DNA of 64,000 nucleotides from Ianthella basta (taxonomy: Eukaryota > Porifera > Demospongiae > Verongiida > Ianthellidae). The stretch is from positions 3,384,672 through 3,448,671 of the forward strand of contig OZ025885.1 in assembly GCA_964019415.1 (NCBI GenBank), in the 5' to 3' direction. The notes beneath the pieces are model-generated. The model was not told the origin of the DNA and did not search any database. It saw only the letters and a list, made by a program, of their open reading frames with translations. Shown here piece after piece: positions 1-10,908 of the stretch; position 1 is the stretch's first letter; every line of letters begins with the position of its first letter. The position numbers and the translations under genes are program-made.

Positions 1-685
1 CCTTGCATCATCAGCTCCCAGCACTCTGTACCCTGTACCTGACTACAGCAGTAGGAGTCATTGCATTTCATGGGCACTGTGATACATAGTTGATGTCATG
101 GCCTATCCTGTTACCATGGTAATCGTATGACACTGAAAGTGAATCTTACATCACAGACCTGTCAGTGGTTTGATCACCTTCACACCAGCAACTAGCCAAG
201 CAGCACATAGTGCTACAGTCAATTTCAGAATGGTTGGCAAAATAGCAAAATTAATGGTAAGAGGCAAATGGTGTAGCATCATTGTGTAATGTCATAATAT
301 TGTAACGTCTCTTTCAACGTCTGTAATTATCACGCCATTTTAGTCACATGTGCCACTCTTGAAGATCACAGTATGTTACACCATTTGGCCAGCCAACCAT
401 TCTGACAGTGGCTGTATCTACATATGTACATAGCTGTGAAATGGACTGTGACACATCATTCATGCAAAAACCCATGGTATTGTTACTCTTTCCTTGTGCA
501 GTGGCTGGCATGATTGACGCCTTCGTGTACCATTCAGCAAGAGCACTTCAGAAGAAAATTGAACTTGGCAAACACTCTTGAACTGCACAGCACACATCAA
601 TCCACAATAGTACAATAACGAGTCACAGGACTTGAGCATGACAAGTAACAATTGTATGATGTACACGTAACATACAAGTAAGTAT
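1..685. other. non-coding flank downstream of the Tribbles gene
   Basis: No convincing coding exon is seen on either strand. This stretch includes the 3' flank of the minus-strand Tribbles gene and one small inverted-repeat element at 225-405, listed separately. No canonical polyadenylation signal was recognised next to the Tribbles stop codon. Confidence 0.5.
225..405. repeat. small inverted-repeat element (MITE-like)
   Basis: The outer ends TCAGAATGGTTGGC (225-238) and GCCAACCATTCTGA (392-405) are a perfect 14-bp inverted pair. A second pair lies inside them (CAAATGGTGTA near 267 and TACACCATTTG near 377). There is no coding capacity. Size and ends fit a non-autonomous DNA transposon, but no clear target-site duplication was seen. 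Confidence 0.55.
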
Positions 686-2201
686 TTAATAGTCATCTGT
701 GCTATCTTCGAATGCTTTTGGAACAGTGTGAAGGCTAAAGTGCCCATGTTCAGAGTCAGAGTTGAACCAAGGGTGCTCCAGCACAGCGGTTGTTGACAGC
801 CGCATTGAAGGGTCCACCTGCAGCAAACTGGCAATGAGAGACTTTGCCAGGAAAGATAGGTCGTCAGGGGTGTTGTAGTTTCCAGACTTGATCATGCCAA
901 AGAGAGTGCTGGGGCTGGTTGCATAGAAGGGGTAGCGTCCTGCCAGCATTGTGAAGAGGATCACGCCCAGGCTCCACATGTCAGCACCGCGCCCGCTGTA
1001 CTCTCCCTCCTCCAACATCTCGGGGCACACGTAGGCTGGGCAGCCGTTGCGCTCCTTCACTGTATCACTGTCTTGTGCTAGGTAGTCATGGCAGTTCTGT
1101 AGTGACAGCAGACTGAGTGTCATCCTACAGCAAAGGGGTGAGATGAAACAGAGGATGTGAACAGGGGCAGAAAGGTAGACCAAACCTGCCACAAAAACAA
1201 CAGAGGGCAGTGAAAGAGACTGTACTGCAGTCAAGTCCTTACATGGAGCAACATTCACCCATGTGCTATAAGCCAGCAAAGGGTATTTGTCACTGAACAC
1301 TACCACAGTAGTAAATGTACTAGGCAATATGGCATTGGCTGCAATAAGCAGCACAATCAAAGCTAGCTCAGTCAGAAATCATCTTACATGCGTATGTGGC
1401 TGAAGAAATGCAATTTATGATCAAACGCACAAGACTAACTAGGTTTTGTAATGCTGCCATAGCTGGCATGCCTACCACACACCTTCCATATATACGAGGT
1501 GACATCGCCCTGTTGCCTGTCGCCTACACAGCAGTAGCTACATACGTGACATGTGTACAAAGACTTGTCCGGCTACAATGACAAACACCCCAATGACTAG
1601 GACTCCCAACGCTGACACATAACAAATCAAAAAACTACACACAGTCGTACAACTCATTACACCACAAACATGTTCACTTGCCAGTCTGTGTGCATACGTA
1701 TGTCCATGCACAATTGCACACTGCTCACTTGTCATCGTCGAGGAACACAAACTTCTTCAGCTTTAGTTCTCCCACCACTACTTTGTTCATGTGACAGTGC
1801 TGTACCGCCTGGACTATCTGACGAAAGAGCCGCCGACACTCTTGCTCTCCTAGCTGCTTCTTACTTCGAATGTGAGAATGGAGGTCAATCCCAGTCTTCC
1901 GGCATATGGTCAAAAATCCTTCGTCACATCTGTACACGTCCAGAGGTTGGTTAACGGCAGCGTGGGGCGGCAGTCGTAGGACAGTTCGCAGACACCGTGC
2001 ATTCTCAGAAGTCACCACTTGACACGTCAGTTGCTCTCCCGATGAAACTTCAATGCACGGATACATTACCGTATCATCGCCGCTCAGCGGGCGACCAAAA
2101 TTCACCAAGAATCTATTTCCTAACTGTAACAGATTGCCATCATGGCCTAAGTTTCGAAATTCCTTACTAAGATGATTCCTTCCATTTGGCACCGATACCA
2201 T
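686..2201 (-). CDS. trib: Tribbles-family pseudokinase (two exons)
   Basis: Exons, in transcript order, are 2201-1729 and 1124-686, total 912 nt, 303 aa. The start is the first ATG after an in-frame stop a few codons upstream. The donor at 1728 (AA/GTGAGC) and acceptor at 1125 (CTGTAG) join in frame. Exon 1 carries the N-lobe and a catalytic-loop region reading VVVGELKLKKFVF, where active kinases have HRD. Exon 2 opens with SLLSLQNCHDY, aligning with the Tribbles SLE motif that replaces DFG. It then has GCPAYVCPEML, DMWSLGVILFTMLAGRYPF and a terminal HPWF. The C-terminus has TVP followed by an acidic stretch, resembling the COP1-binding tail of Tribbles. Family members act as cytosolic or nuclear scaffolds that bring substrates to the COP1 E3 ligase and bind MAPK kinases; those roles are family knowledge, not shown here. 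The length is slightly under that of vertebrate TRIB1-3. Confidence 0.88.
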
Positions 2202-5200
2202 TCCCAAAGATTCAAAACGACTTGCCTTTCTTCAGCCCTGAGTGGAATCGCTCCTTCTGGTAATCAGCATCTATTGTAATAGAGCACTTGATTCAAAGCT
2301 AGAGCTCTCCACTCAATCCCTGGGCTATTTGAAGCAGGGCTTAGGTCACCGTTGCCACATCACGCCGCAATCTGCTGAGTCGCCCCGCTGACTATCCTTT
2401 TCAAATGCAATCCCGATCTCCACCTATGAAATCATAGGGTGAAGATTGCGTCATCCGAACCCCATCGGTAGCACGTGAACACATCACCTGACGAGCCTTG
2501 CGGTTGTGTTGCTTCCTTTTCTGGCATCCAGGAGGAAGTCACGAGTGTGGTAATAATATAATAATGCAAGCAGCATGATTGTACACAATAATTATTTATA
2601 ATAACTCTTCGCTGTGATTGCACAACACTGAGCTAATAACTGCACTAACCCCCTAGGGCAGTGTGGGGTATTTCCAGGCACCTAAGACACTGCAAATTCT
2701 CTTTGAGCCAGTTGGCTACAAGACAGTCATGAGGAGCTGCTCAGGCTGCCTAGGCCATGGTCTGACCAGATTGTTTAAGTTAGGTATGGCAATTACTTTT
2801 GCTGTTAATTATAAGCTACTTTCTGATCTGTCTGACTCCCAAAGACAGACTACGGCAAACATTGGTTTGTCTTGCGTGCCTGACCACCTAGGCCTCTAAT
2901 ATGCTTCCTCTAGCTATAGGCCTTCTAGAAGGGACTTTCATGTGTTAAAGCTACTAGCTATAGCCCACTTTGGAGGAGGGCACCTCTATACCTCATCAGC
3001 CTAGCTGGGACACCTTATACCCTGCTGTGTGTGTGTGGGGGGGGGGGGGGGGGGTAATTATAATGCACACTGTGGCTGGAGTAGCTTGCCTTGTGAATTG
3101 GACAAGTAGGATGCCTAATATATATAGTTATATAGCCCTTTAGTACCTAAATACCTAACATATACCTCTGCCCACCTCATGATGCAAACTGTACATGTTG
3201 AGCATCTCATTCTGTGTCTCTTCCATCTACTTGAGCCACTTTTGTCCACATCCTAGCATTCAGTTGCAATATAACAAATGTCACACCTCCATTTCTGTGG
3301 TATGCTGCTGGCAACAACAGCTTACATATATCTAGCTGTATATCAGGAACATGAAACAGGAAATTCACTTCAGTTCCTGGCTAGACTCAGTCACATTTTT
3401 TGCCAAGTGTGGAATTATTCCAAAACACTTTTGAACAGTACTCCACCATTTGCTGGCCACACACTTTGCTTCTGAACTTCTCTGCCAGTATGCAGCTAGG
3501 GGGCATGCTACTTTCTGCTTTGAAAACCCTGTACCACACCTCTATATTGCTCTTCTGGATACATGCACGTACCTATATATTAGTCCTCAGATTGTATTCT
3601 CTCTATCTGACTCTGTGCTGCGACATGATGCCTTCTCATTTATGAAACTGTCTTTAAGTTCCTAAAGTGGTGCAAAAAGGGAAGGAAAACGTAATCATCA
3701 TGGCTTGGCACTCATAGTCATAGAAGAATTCAGGTACACTTTCAGCAGTGAATGGAATTCTATCAGTAGCAGACTTAACTTGCCAGATACACAAGGGGAA
3801 ATGAAAAATTAAGGGTAATAAAGAAATAAAAGCTTGAATAGTTGGAGTGTATGCTCCAGTGAGTGTCAGTGATGATCAAGGCAGCTGAAGATGTGTTCTA
3901 TGACCAAGTATAGCTACACAAGACCTTAGAAAGTGTCAGACAGTGGCATGCTGTAGCTGGTCTTTCTGGGGAACACAGCGCTATAACATCAATCTTCATG
4001 AAGAATGCTCAACAGCTATAGCCAGGCGGTTGGTCCTTATGGTTTTTCAAAGCTACCTACCAGCGACATATGTACGGTCTGCACCTGCCTGAGCTGTGTA
4101 GCTGCTTCGATCAGCCTAGCCCTCACCAATACCCTCCACAAGGTTAAGATGAGAGACATCATGATGTACAGGGACAAAATTGAAAGTATAGAAATGAAAT
4201 AATTCTACAAAAATAGCAAGGATGTAGGATGGTATAAACAGGACAGAAACAAGTAAATGCTGCTACACAGTGAAGCATTAACAATGGTCCCTATATTACA
4301 CGCAAGAATGTAGCACCATCTTTGAATTTAGGGACTGTGTAGCTGTATTTACTTGTGGGATCCTGTGGGAGCCGCAACATCTGGAGACACATGACCAATG
4401 TAAGTGGAAGACCATAAATGGTACCTACCATGGCTGAATGTGTACAAGCTCAAACAGCCGCAGTTGGCAAGTGCACTGATTTCTCTGGACTTGTCAGTAC
4501 TAAATTAATCAGATTCCACATGATGGCTGAACTGTTCAGGCAAATTAAGATGGCAGTGGAACTGCAAAACCAAAAGTAACATAATGGGTGTATGACAACA
4601 AAGTGGAAGTGAGAGCAATTGTAGCAGAATGGAAGGCAGCTGGGAACTCCTGGGATACCTGCCGGATGTAAAATGAAAGTTTGCACTTCTAGAGGACAAA
4701 TGGTGGAACAAATGGGCTGATCAATTGGAGAGGGCAGCAGAGATGGGAGAATTGAGGCTACAGTATCAGCTCTCAAAGGAAGTATGTTGTCCAACAGTAT
4801 AGAGACCAATCAGCCTTCCTGCATGTATACTGTATTCCATGGACAGACAAGTCAACCATAGATGCCAAGGATACTGTGTCACGCCAGGCACAGAGAACAA
4901 AGGGAGTTGGAAGCCGAGATCATCCAGAAGGCCATTACAGGGTCCTATGACATCTGGTGTAAAACATGCTAGAGAACATCATGACTTTCTTGTTTTTCTG
5001 TTAATTGACACTGCATGCTGCGTTTCTCTATGTTGACTGTGTTTGCCTACCTGTGTGCTAGGACTATAGGCCGTTAACTGTGCTATGTTGTTGTATGACA
5101 TATTGGCAGGGCCTAGATCACCACAGCCTTCACTGCAGTCACCTATACTTTACCTTGCATGTGATATTGTGTTTCTATTCACTTTAAATATGGTGTCCAT

Positions 5201-7200
5201 TGCAGGAAAAGAGGTATATCAACTAGCCACAGTGGTTACTTACATGGTGTATACAACATGCTTGATGATGATGACACTGAATCTGTCAGCATGGAAATAG
5301 GAGCTTAAACTATATATGCCATAATCTATAGCTCCAATTAGTCATACAGTGATTGATCAGTGATTCTGAATGTACATGTATGCAACTCATTTTCAGTGCA
5401 TTATTGTAAGTGAGTAATTTCAGTTTACATGTGACTATACACAAATGTCCACCTCTCTCTTTCTCCATTAATGTCTACGACAGTTGCAAGCTCACACAAA
5501 CATGCAGTCCATTGTCTAGTGACTGGTAGCATTTGTTGCAGCCGAAATTGAATAGCAATGCAGGAGCAATAGCCACATTCTAAGGAAAAAGCGATTGACT
5601 GTGTCTGGGTATGGGTATCCTTGACCTCTAACTACTTTTTCCATACAAAAACATTATAATATACTGCCTCACGTGTTCACATTAATGAAACTGATACACA
5701 TTAAGTTAGTTCAGTGACAGTGTCATAATGAAACAATATTCTTATATGCAATCAACTGAATTCTGCCCTCACACACTGCCAGTCCAGCTAGTTTGGTGGT
5801 CCAACAGGTGACCAGAGGTAGAGCAACATTTTGGAGACTCACAATGACTAAGCAAATTATACACAACAAAGGTCAATGTATAGATATCCTATTAATGGTA
5901 TAGCTGCATACTGTATAAGAGTACGTGGGAGCACTTGCTGCATGGCAAGCAGGCTGCATCTGACTTATAAGAGACAGTTGTAGCATTAACCATGTGGCAG
6001 TAAGCATCAGCTAGCTCGTGGGGTAAATGCACGAGCCATGTTTCAGCTCTCAGACACTGCTCGTATGCTCTTCTCTTCTTATTTTCCTACTAGTGAAAAC
6101 AAGATGTATATAGGCGAATAGTTTGTGGGCAATACGTAGCAGATTAATCAACAACTGAATGCAGGATGTTTCAGCCCAAAGGCCTTCGTCAGCTGCGTAC
6201 GAAACTCATGCAACTATATATTGCCCACATGTCCACATGTTCACATTAATGAAACTGAAAACAAGATGGCAAAGGGGTATGACGCCTTGATACAAGAGGA
6301 TTGATTACTCAAACATCACAAACTGTGTTTTAGTACCTGAATCTATCAGCTTTCACTCTATCCAGGCCCATTCACTCCTGTGTCATCCTTAAGCTTATAC
6401 CTCAATGCCTCTCTAGAATGGACATAGAGGTAACTGCTATCCCTCTGGAATCTAATTAGCTACTAGTAGCAATGATAAAGTCATGTATTTCATAATTTGA
6501 ACAGCACATTGTGAGTATCTTTACTGCAGAAAGGCTTGACCAGTGTATTCCAGTAGGAGGTGGGAAGGAGCCAGCTTACATGGGCATGCATACTGTAGAC
6601 TATTGGGCTGCAAGAATTCCCATGGTCCCAGAAAAATTATTATAGAATAACACTTAAATTTGAAATTGCAGTTTTAGGGGAGATATGGCATACTGTTTCC
6701 AGATCTATACAGTATAATATTATAGAAATGGTGAAAATGCAACTAAAGTGCTCATCTGACTTGTTGCATGGAATGGCCCCCTTCCTTGCTCCTGAGGCTT
6801 TCCACCAGATGGGTTTCCAAGCATGCACATGCACATTTTTCAGATTTACACCGCACCACCCTACGTCTGTCCTTGTTCTGCGTGAAGCACTTGCAGTTGT
6901 ACAACCCCTGCATGTTTCTGCACTTTTAATAAAATGGAAGTTAATTGTGCATGTACATGGATAAGGGCAGTCTTCTTGCAACGCTTGTAAATACTAGAAC
7001 TGGTAACAAATGAATGTGCCTTGAACACGGCAGAAGGCGTATGTGTACAAATATATCTAGAAGATACAGCTGCACGGTATTGTACATGTGTACGTGTATG
7101 TGCGATGAGATGAGCACTACAAGGGATTGATCAAGGGAGAGTGTTGGCGGTCAGCTAGGTGTCACCACATGAATAAAGACCAGTAGTTACCTTCATAAGA
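2202..7200. other. gene-poor region upstream of Tribbles
   Basis: No coding exon with both splice signals and recognisable homology was found. Visible items are an inverted pair CCTATGA-AA-TCATAGG near 2421-2436, close to where the Tribbles promoter should lie, and a poly-G run around 3036-3052. There is also a repeat-like segment near 2741-2780, similar to one near 35,751-35,790, and a GTTTCAGCC...GGCCTTCGTCAG repeat motif at 6169-6196. The open frames here are short and show no family signature. Confidence 0.5.
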
Positions 7201-7204
7201 CAAA

Positions 7205-8205
7205 AATGTGCCCTAGCCACTGTACACAAATGGCTTCCTGATAGTAGTCTGCAACTGAATGTGGCAAAAATGAAGTGCATGCTCATCCTTTCATGTTGTT
7301 GGAGATTTCTGCTACCCCTTGGAATTCAACTGAATGGTACCTACATTCAACAGGTTCAGAACTACAAAGATCTCGATGTGGTAATCAGTGGCACTCTCTC
7401 TTGGAGCCAGTATATTGACCTTGTCCGGAGCAAAGCAGCCAAGGGGTTTGGCCTCCTCTGTTGATTGTCATGGTTCCTACCTAGGCAAGCCATTTGTACC
7501 ATGTACAATGCATACATCCTCCCTCACCTCACCTATGCAGATGCAGTCTTGGGCACGTGCACACAAGTCCAAAGCAGAGGTCTGGAACATATTCAGAACT
7601 ACTCTGCCCACATACATCATCCTGCACAGACACATGGGTGCATCTGCCACTGACATGCAGCAGGAACTCAAATGGCCCACACTGGCTCCCAGAAAGGCAG
7701 TGAGTGACGCTGTGGCATTATACGTACCAAATTGTCTCTAGTCACAGTCCCACCTACCTGTCTGCACTATTCCAGTCAAGTGCACTTACCCATCAGCATG
7801 CCACCAGGTCTGCCTCCTGCAGAGGCATCCTTATCCTCGAGTGAGGACTGAACATGGGAAAAAGGTGTTTGCTTTCAGGAGCATAGAGCAGAGCATCAGT
7901 GCTAGCAAGAGTAATGACATTTCAGGCTGCATCAAGTCTCACCCACTAACCTACACTACTGAATGCCATCAAATATTCACCTATGCATGTAAATCGAATC
8001 CCTTGACACTGTGTATGTAGCTATGCATGTTGATTCTGAACTTTCTTATTCATTCATTATCATTTTAATTTTATTGTTACTAATGTATGGTTTCCTTTTT
8101 CATTTTCTTCTTGTTTCTGTATTGCTCTGTGTTCCTTGGGAAGTAGCCCCATGGCTAAAGGCTTCCCCAGTTGAAATAAGATTTCCATACCATACCAAGG
8201 TTTTG
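7205..8205 (+). mobile_element. decayed non-LTR retrotransposon, copy 1 (CR1/L2-like 3' half)
   Basis: Translated pieces in shifting frames match the C-terminal part of a non-LTR reverse transcriptase. The order is a segment like WLPDSSLQLNVAKMKCML, then NYKDLDVVISGTLSWSQY, then ILPHLTYADAVLG, then the short distal region typical of CR1/L2/Jockey-type proteins. Frame changes and stops near 7464 and later show it is dead. The last about 60 bp (8142-8205) form a 3' tail closely resembling that of the copy ending near 10,070, which places both in one family. The exact clade is not determined. Confidence 0.75.
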
Positions 8206-8850
8206 TAGAGGCTCTTAACTGCATTGATGGTTCAAACTGGGAATTCAACGAGCAATACTGCAGCTTCAACAGGGGGAAGGGTAGCAGGTTAATTTGACTC
8301 TCAATTAACTTTTTGACAGCAATTCTGAAAAACAGTTGACAAAGAATTTTGAGCCAAAATGCCCTACTACCACCTCCCCCTGTTTGAAGCTGCAGTACTG
8401 CTCATTGATCTTCCAGTTTGAATTCACAAGACCTGCCTCTCTAGTAATTCAACACATTGTCTCTGTCATTAAAGGGAGAAGTACCCCATCCCACAGGACA
8501 TCACCTTTGATACAGATTGTCATTACTTTCATCCGTGCAGGGTGAATGGCTCCATCCACAATGCAAGCTATGCAGTGCAAGTTGCTGTATATGAAGGTCA
8601 GGGTACCAGGGACCAGCAGTTGTGCAAATTGAAGTGGAATGCTGTAACAACAACTTGCACATGAACATGACAAAGTTCACAATTGCATGCGTAGCTATGC
8701 ACCTACCACAGGGCTGCATGGACTAGTGGATTACATTCAGTTGTGGTTTTAGACTATCAAGCTAGACCTCTTTCATGTTAAGGTGTTAATGTCTTAATGT
8801 GAAGAGGTCTAGCTCGATAGACTAATTCAATTGCAGAATATATATTTCCA
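8206..8850. other. spacer between the two LINE copies
   Basis: No gene seen. It holds a strong inverted repeat at 8751-8823. A segment around 8255-8280 (GCAGCTTCAACAGGGGGAAGG) recurs in inverted orientation around 8380-8400, suggesting another small inverted element. Confidence 0.4.
8751..8823. repeat. long hairpin (about 32-bp arms)
   Basis: AGACTATCAAGCTAGACCTC... is followed by its near-perfect inverted copy ...GAGGTCTAGCTCGATAGACT with a short spacer of about 9 bp. It is probably a palindromic transposon remnant. No coding role is visible. Confidence 0.6.
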
Positions 8851-8865
8851 AGAAGTTGAGATCAC

Positions 8866-10075
8866 TTGGTGTGGCACCCCAGGGTTGTGAGTGGATGGAG
8901 TCCTACCTTGAGAACCGTACACAGTCCACATTGGTGGGCAGCTCTCTATCAGATCCCGTACCCTTCCATCTGGTGTCCCACAGGGCTCGGTCTTGGGTCC
9001 TGCACTTTCTCTTCATTCGTGAATGACCTACTTGAAGCCATCACTGGTGCTACCACACTTCTTTTCGCTGATGACACTACCATCTACACCATTGGACAGG
9101 ATGTAACCTCTTTCACTGGTCCTTCACCTGGGCTATCCATCTTGCCAACGAATGGCTCTGCGACAACTGCCTGGGTCTGAATGTTTCAAAAACCAAGTCC
9201 ATGCTCATTCATTCAGCATGAAGAGTGAACCTGCCTCCCCCCGTTTGGGCACCTCCTTTCATCACCAGTTGAGCAAGTGCACACCATGAAGTTCCTCAGG
9301 GTCCTTATCAATGACACCTTAGCCTGGCATGAGCATGTAAGGTATGTGAGATCTACCATGAGCAGGAACTTGAACCTTCTGCGCGGCTGTCTTGGTTCCT
9401 CCCCAAGGCAGCCCTCCTCATTTTCTACCATGTCTACATTGTGCCCACGTTCGACTATTGTGATGTAGTGTGGGGCTGCTGCACCAAAGAAGATACATTG
9501 TCACTGGAGTGAGTGCAGAACTTTGCAGCTCGGGCCATCCTTCACCAGTGCTCCTGGTTCTCAGCTAGCTCTGCAAGGAGGGAGCTCAATCTTTCTACCC
9601 TGTATTCCAGGCGTGACCTCCACCTGGCTCAGCACTGCTACAAGGCCATCCATGGCAATTGCCCTCAATACTTGAAAGGCCTGTTCACCCTGGCATCGGC
9701 TACCCATGGTCATCGTACCAGGCAAGCCTCCACAGGCAGCATCCATCTTCCCTTGCCTAAGACCAACTTCGCAAAAAAGGCCTTCAGTTACTGTGGTGCT
9801 GCCATTTGGAACTCCTTGACACTGTCTGCTCCATGATGCATCCTCAAATTTCCACTTTTAATTCCATCATTAATCCTTTTCTCCTTACTGCATAACTGTC
9901 CTATTGCATGACCAATCTTGCTCACATTTTGATTTCTCAATTCTGTATCCTTTCACTAGCTTATTTTAATTCTGTGTATTGTGTATTTTTTCTTCTGGGT
10001 GCCTAGAATAGTAGCCCTTCGGGTTAAAGACATTCCCAGATAAAATAAGATTCCCTGATATCTGATACCTGAAGA
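8866..10075 (+). mobile_element. decayed non-LTR retrotransposon, copy 2 (CR1/L2-like)
   Basis: The best-preserved reverse transcriptase signal is FVNDLLEAITGATTLLFADD at about 9010-9080, in which FADD is the catalytic YADD box. It is followed in another frame by a LGLNVSKTKSMLIH segment. Next come the MKFLRVLINDTLAWHEHV region near 9288 and the distal region beginning QNFAARAIL near 9513. At least three frames are needed, so the element is inactive. Its 3' end (10,005-10,070) ends in a short simple repeat (GATATCTGATACCTG) and matches the 3' tail of the copy ending near 8205. Both lie in the same orientation. Confidence 0.8.
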
Positions 10076-10850
10076 AACTAGTGGAATGTATTCATAGTTG
10101 CTAGGCCACTGCCCAATGCAATGTGCCCATGCAGACAGGTAAATTACATTCATTGTTGCAATCCACTGGAATGCTGATACATCAGATTATGAGAGTATTC
10201 ACAGCCGGGTTCATCCCCACAGCATTGAAAGTTATAGAATATTCATAGTTAGCTATTCCTGTGAGACAAACAGCACTTGCACTGATCATGCGGCTAGTTC
10301 TCTGATTATATATACACCTGCTCAAACAACATGCATCTTGCTTTAATGATGTCTTATGTGACACAATGGGAACAGCTAAAAGCAATGTAAATAGTTATCC
10401 CTATTCATTGCACTAGCTACATGTTCAATTCTACCCCCTGGCTACACCCTTGCCACCTGTGCACAAAAATGTTCATGAATCACACCGAGTGAGCCCTTAG
10501 GTATTTTCTGTTACAGACATTCTTAGAAGTGTTCTGTATCAATGAATGGGGAGTGAGCTCAGAATAGGACCCAAAAGACTTGGCAAAGGGAGAGAGAGAT
10601 ATTGGAATGAGATTACTTTATTGAATAGAAGTTCAAGGAGCATTAAATATGAGTAAAATATGGTTGGGTACCGTCCAGCTCAAAACAAGCTATGATCTGT
10701 AGTGACCAAAGCTTTGAAACCATCTTCATGGCTGCTTCCTCGCGCTCAGAAGCAGGATATACTCATGTCTGTCAGTGTCATACGTCGGGGAAACCATCTT
10801 TAGTAGTATTCATCATGAATACTATTAGATCAGAAGCCAATTGTCAGCTA
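10076..10850. other. non-coding upstream flank of the EGF gene
   Basis: No coding exon is recognised. The last 150 bp precede the TATA-like element of the multi-EGF gene and presumably contain its proximal promoter. Confidence 0.4.
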
Positions 10851-10854
10851 ATCC

Positions 10855-10864
10855 TATATATAAG
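10855..10864 (+). promoter_or_regulatory. TATA-box-like element of the multi-EGF gene
   Basis: TATATATAAG lies 45-54 bp upstream of the signal-peptide ATG at 10,909. With a normal TATA-to-start spacing of about 30 bp, transcription would begin near 10,885-10,890 and give a leader of about 20 nt. This is inferred from motif and position only. Confidence 0.5.
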
Positions 10865-10908
10865 AGCGCGTGCAACACGCAGAAACGCCGTTAGAATAAG
10901 AAGGCAAG

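Noticed and set aside
3034..3052. Poly-G run as a possible G-quadruplex control element of Tribbles
   Set aside because: It is a single homopolymer run over 800 bp from the gene start; slippage is sufficient explanation.
4450..4809. 119-aa minus-strand open frame
   Set aside because: No recognisable domain, low-complexity composition and no splice or promoter support; treated as chance.
5672..6260. Direct repeat GTTCACATTAATGAAACTGA at about 5678 and 6238
   Set aside because: Only about 20 bp with no shared flanks, so no element could be defined.
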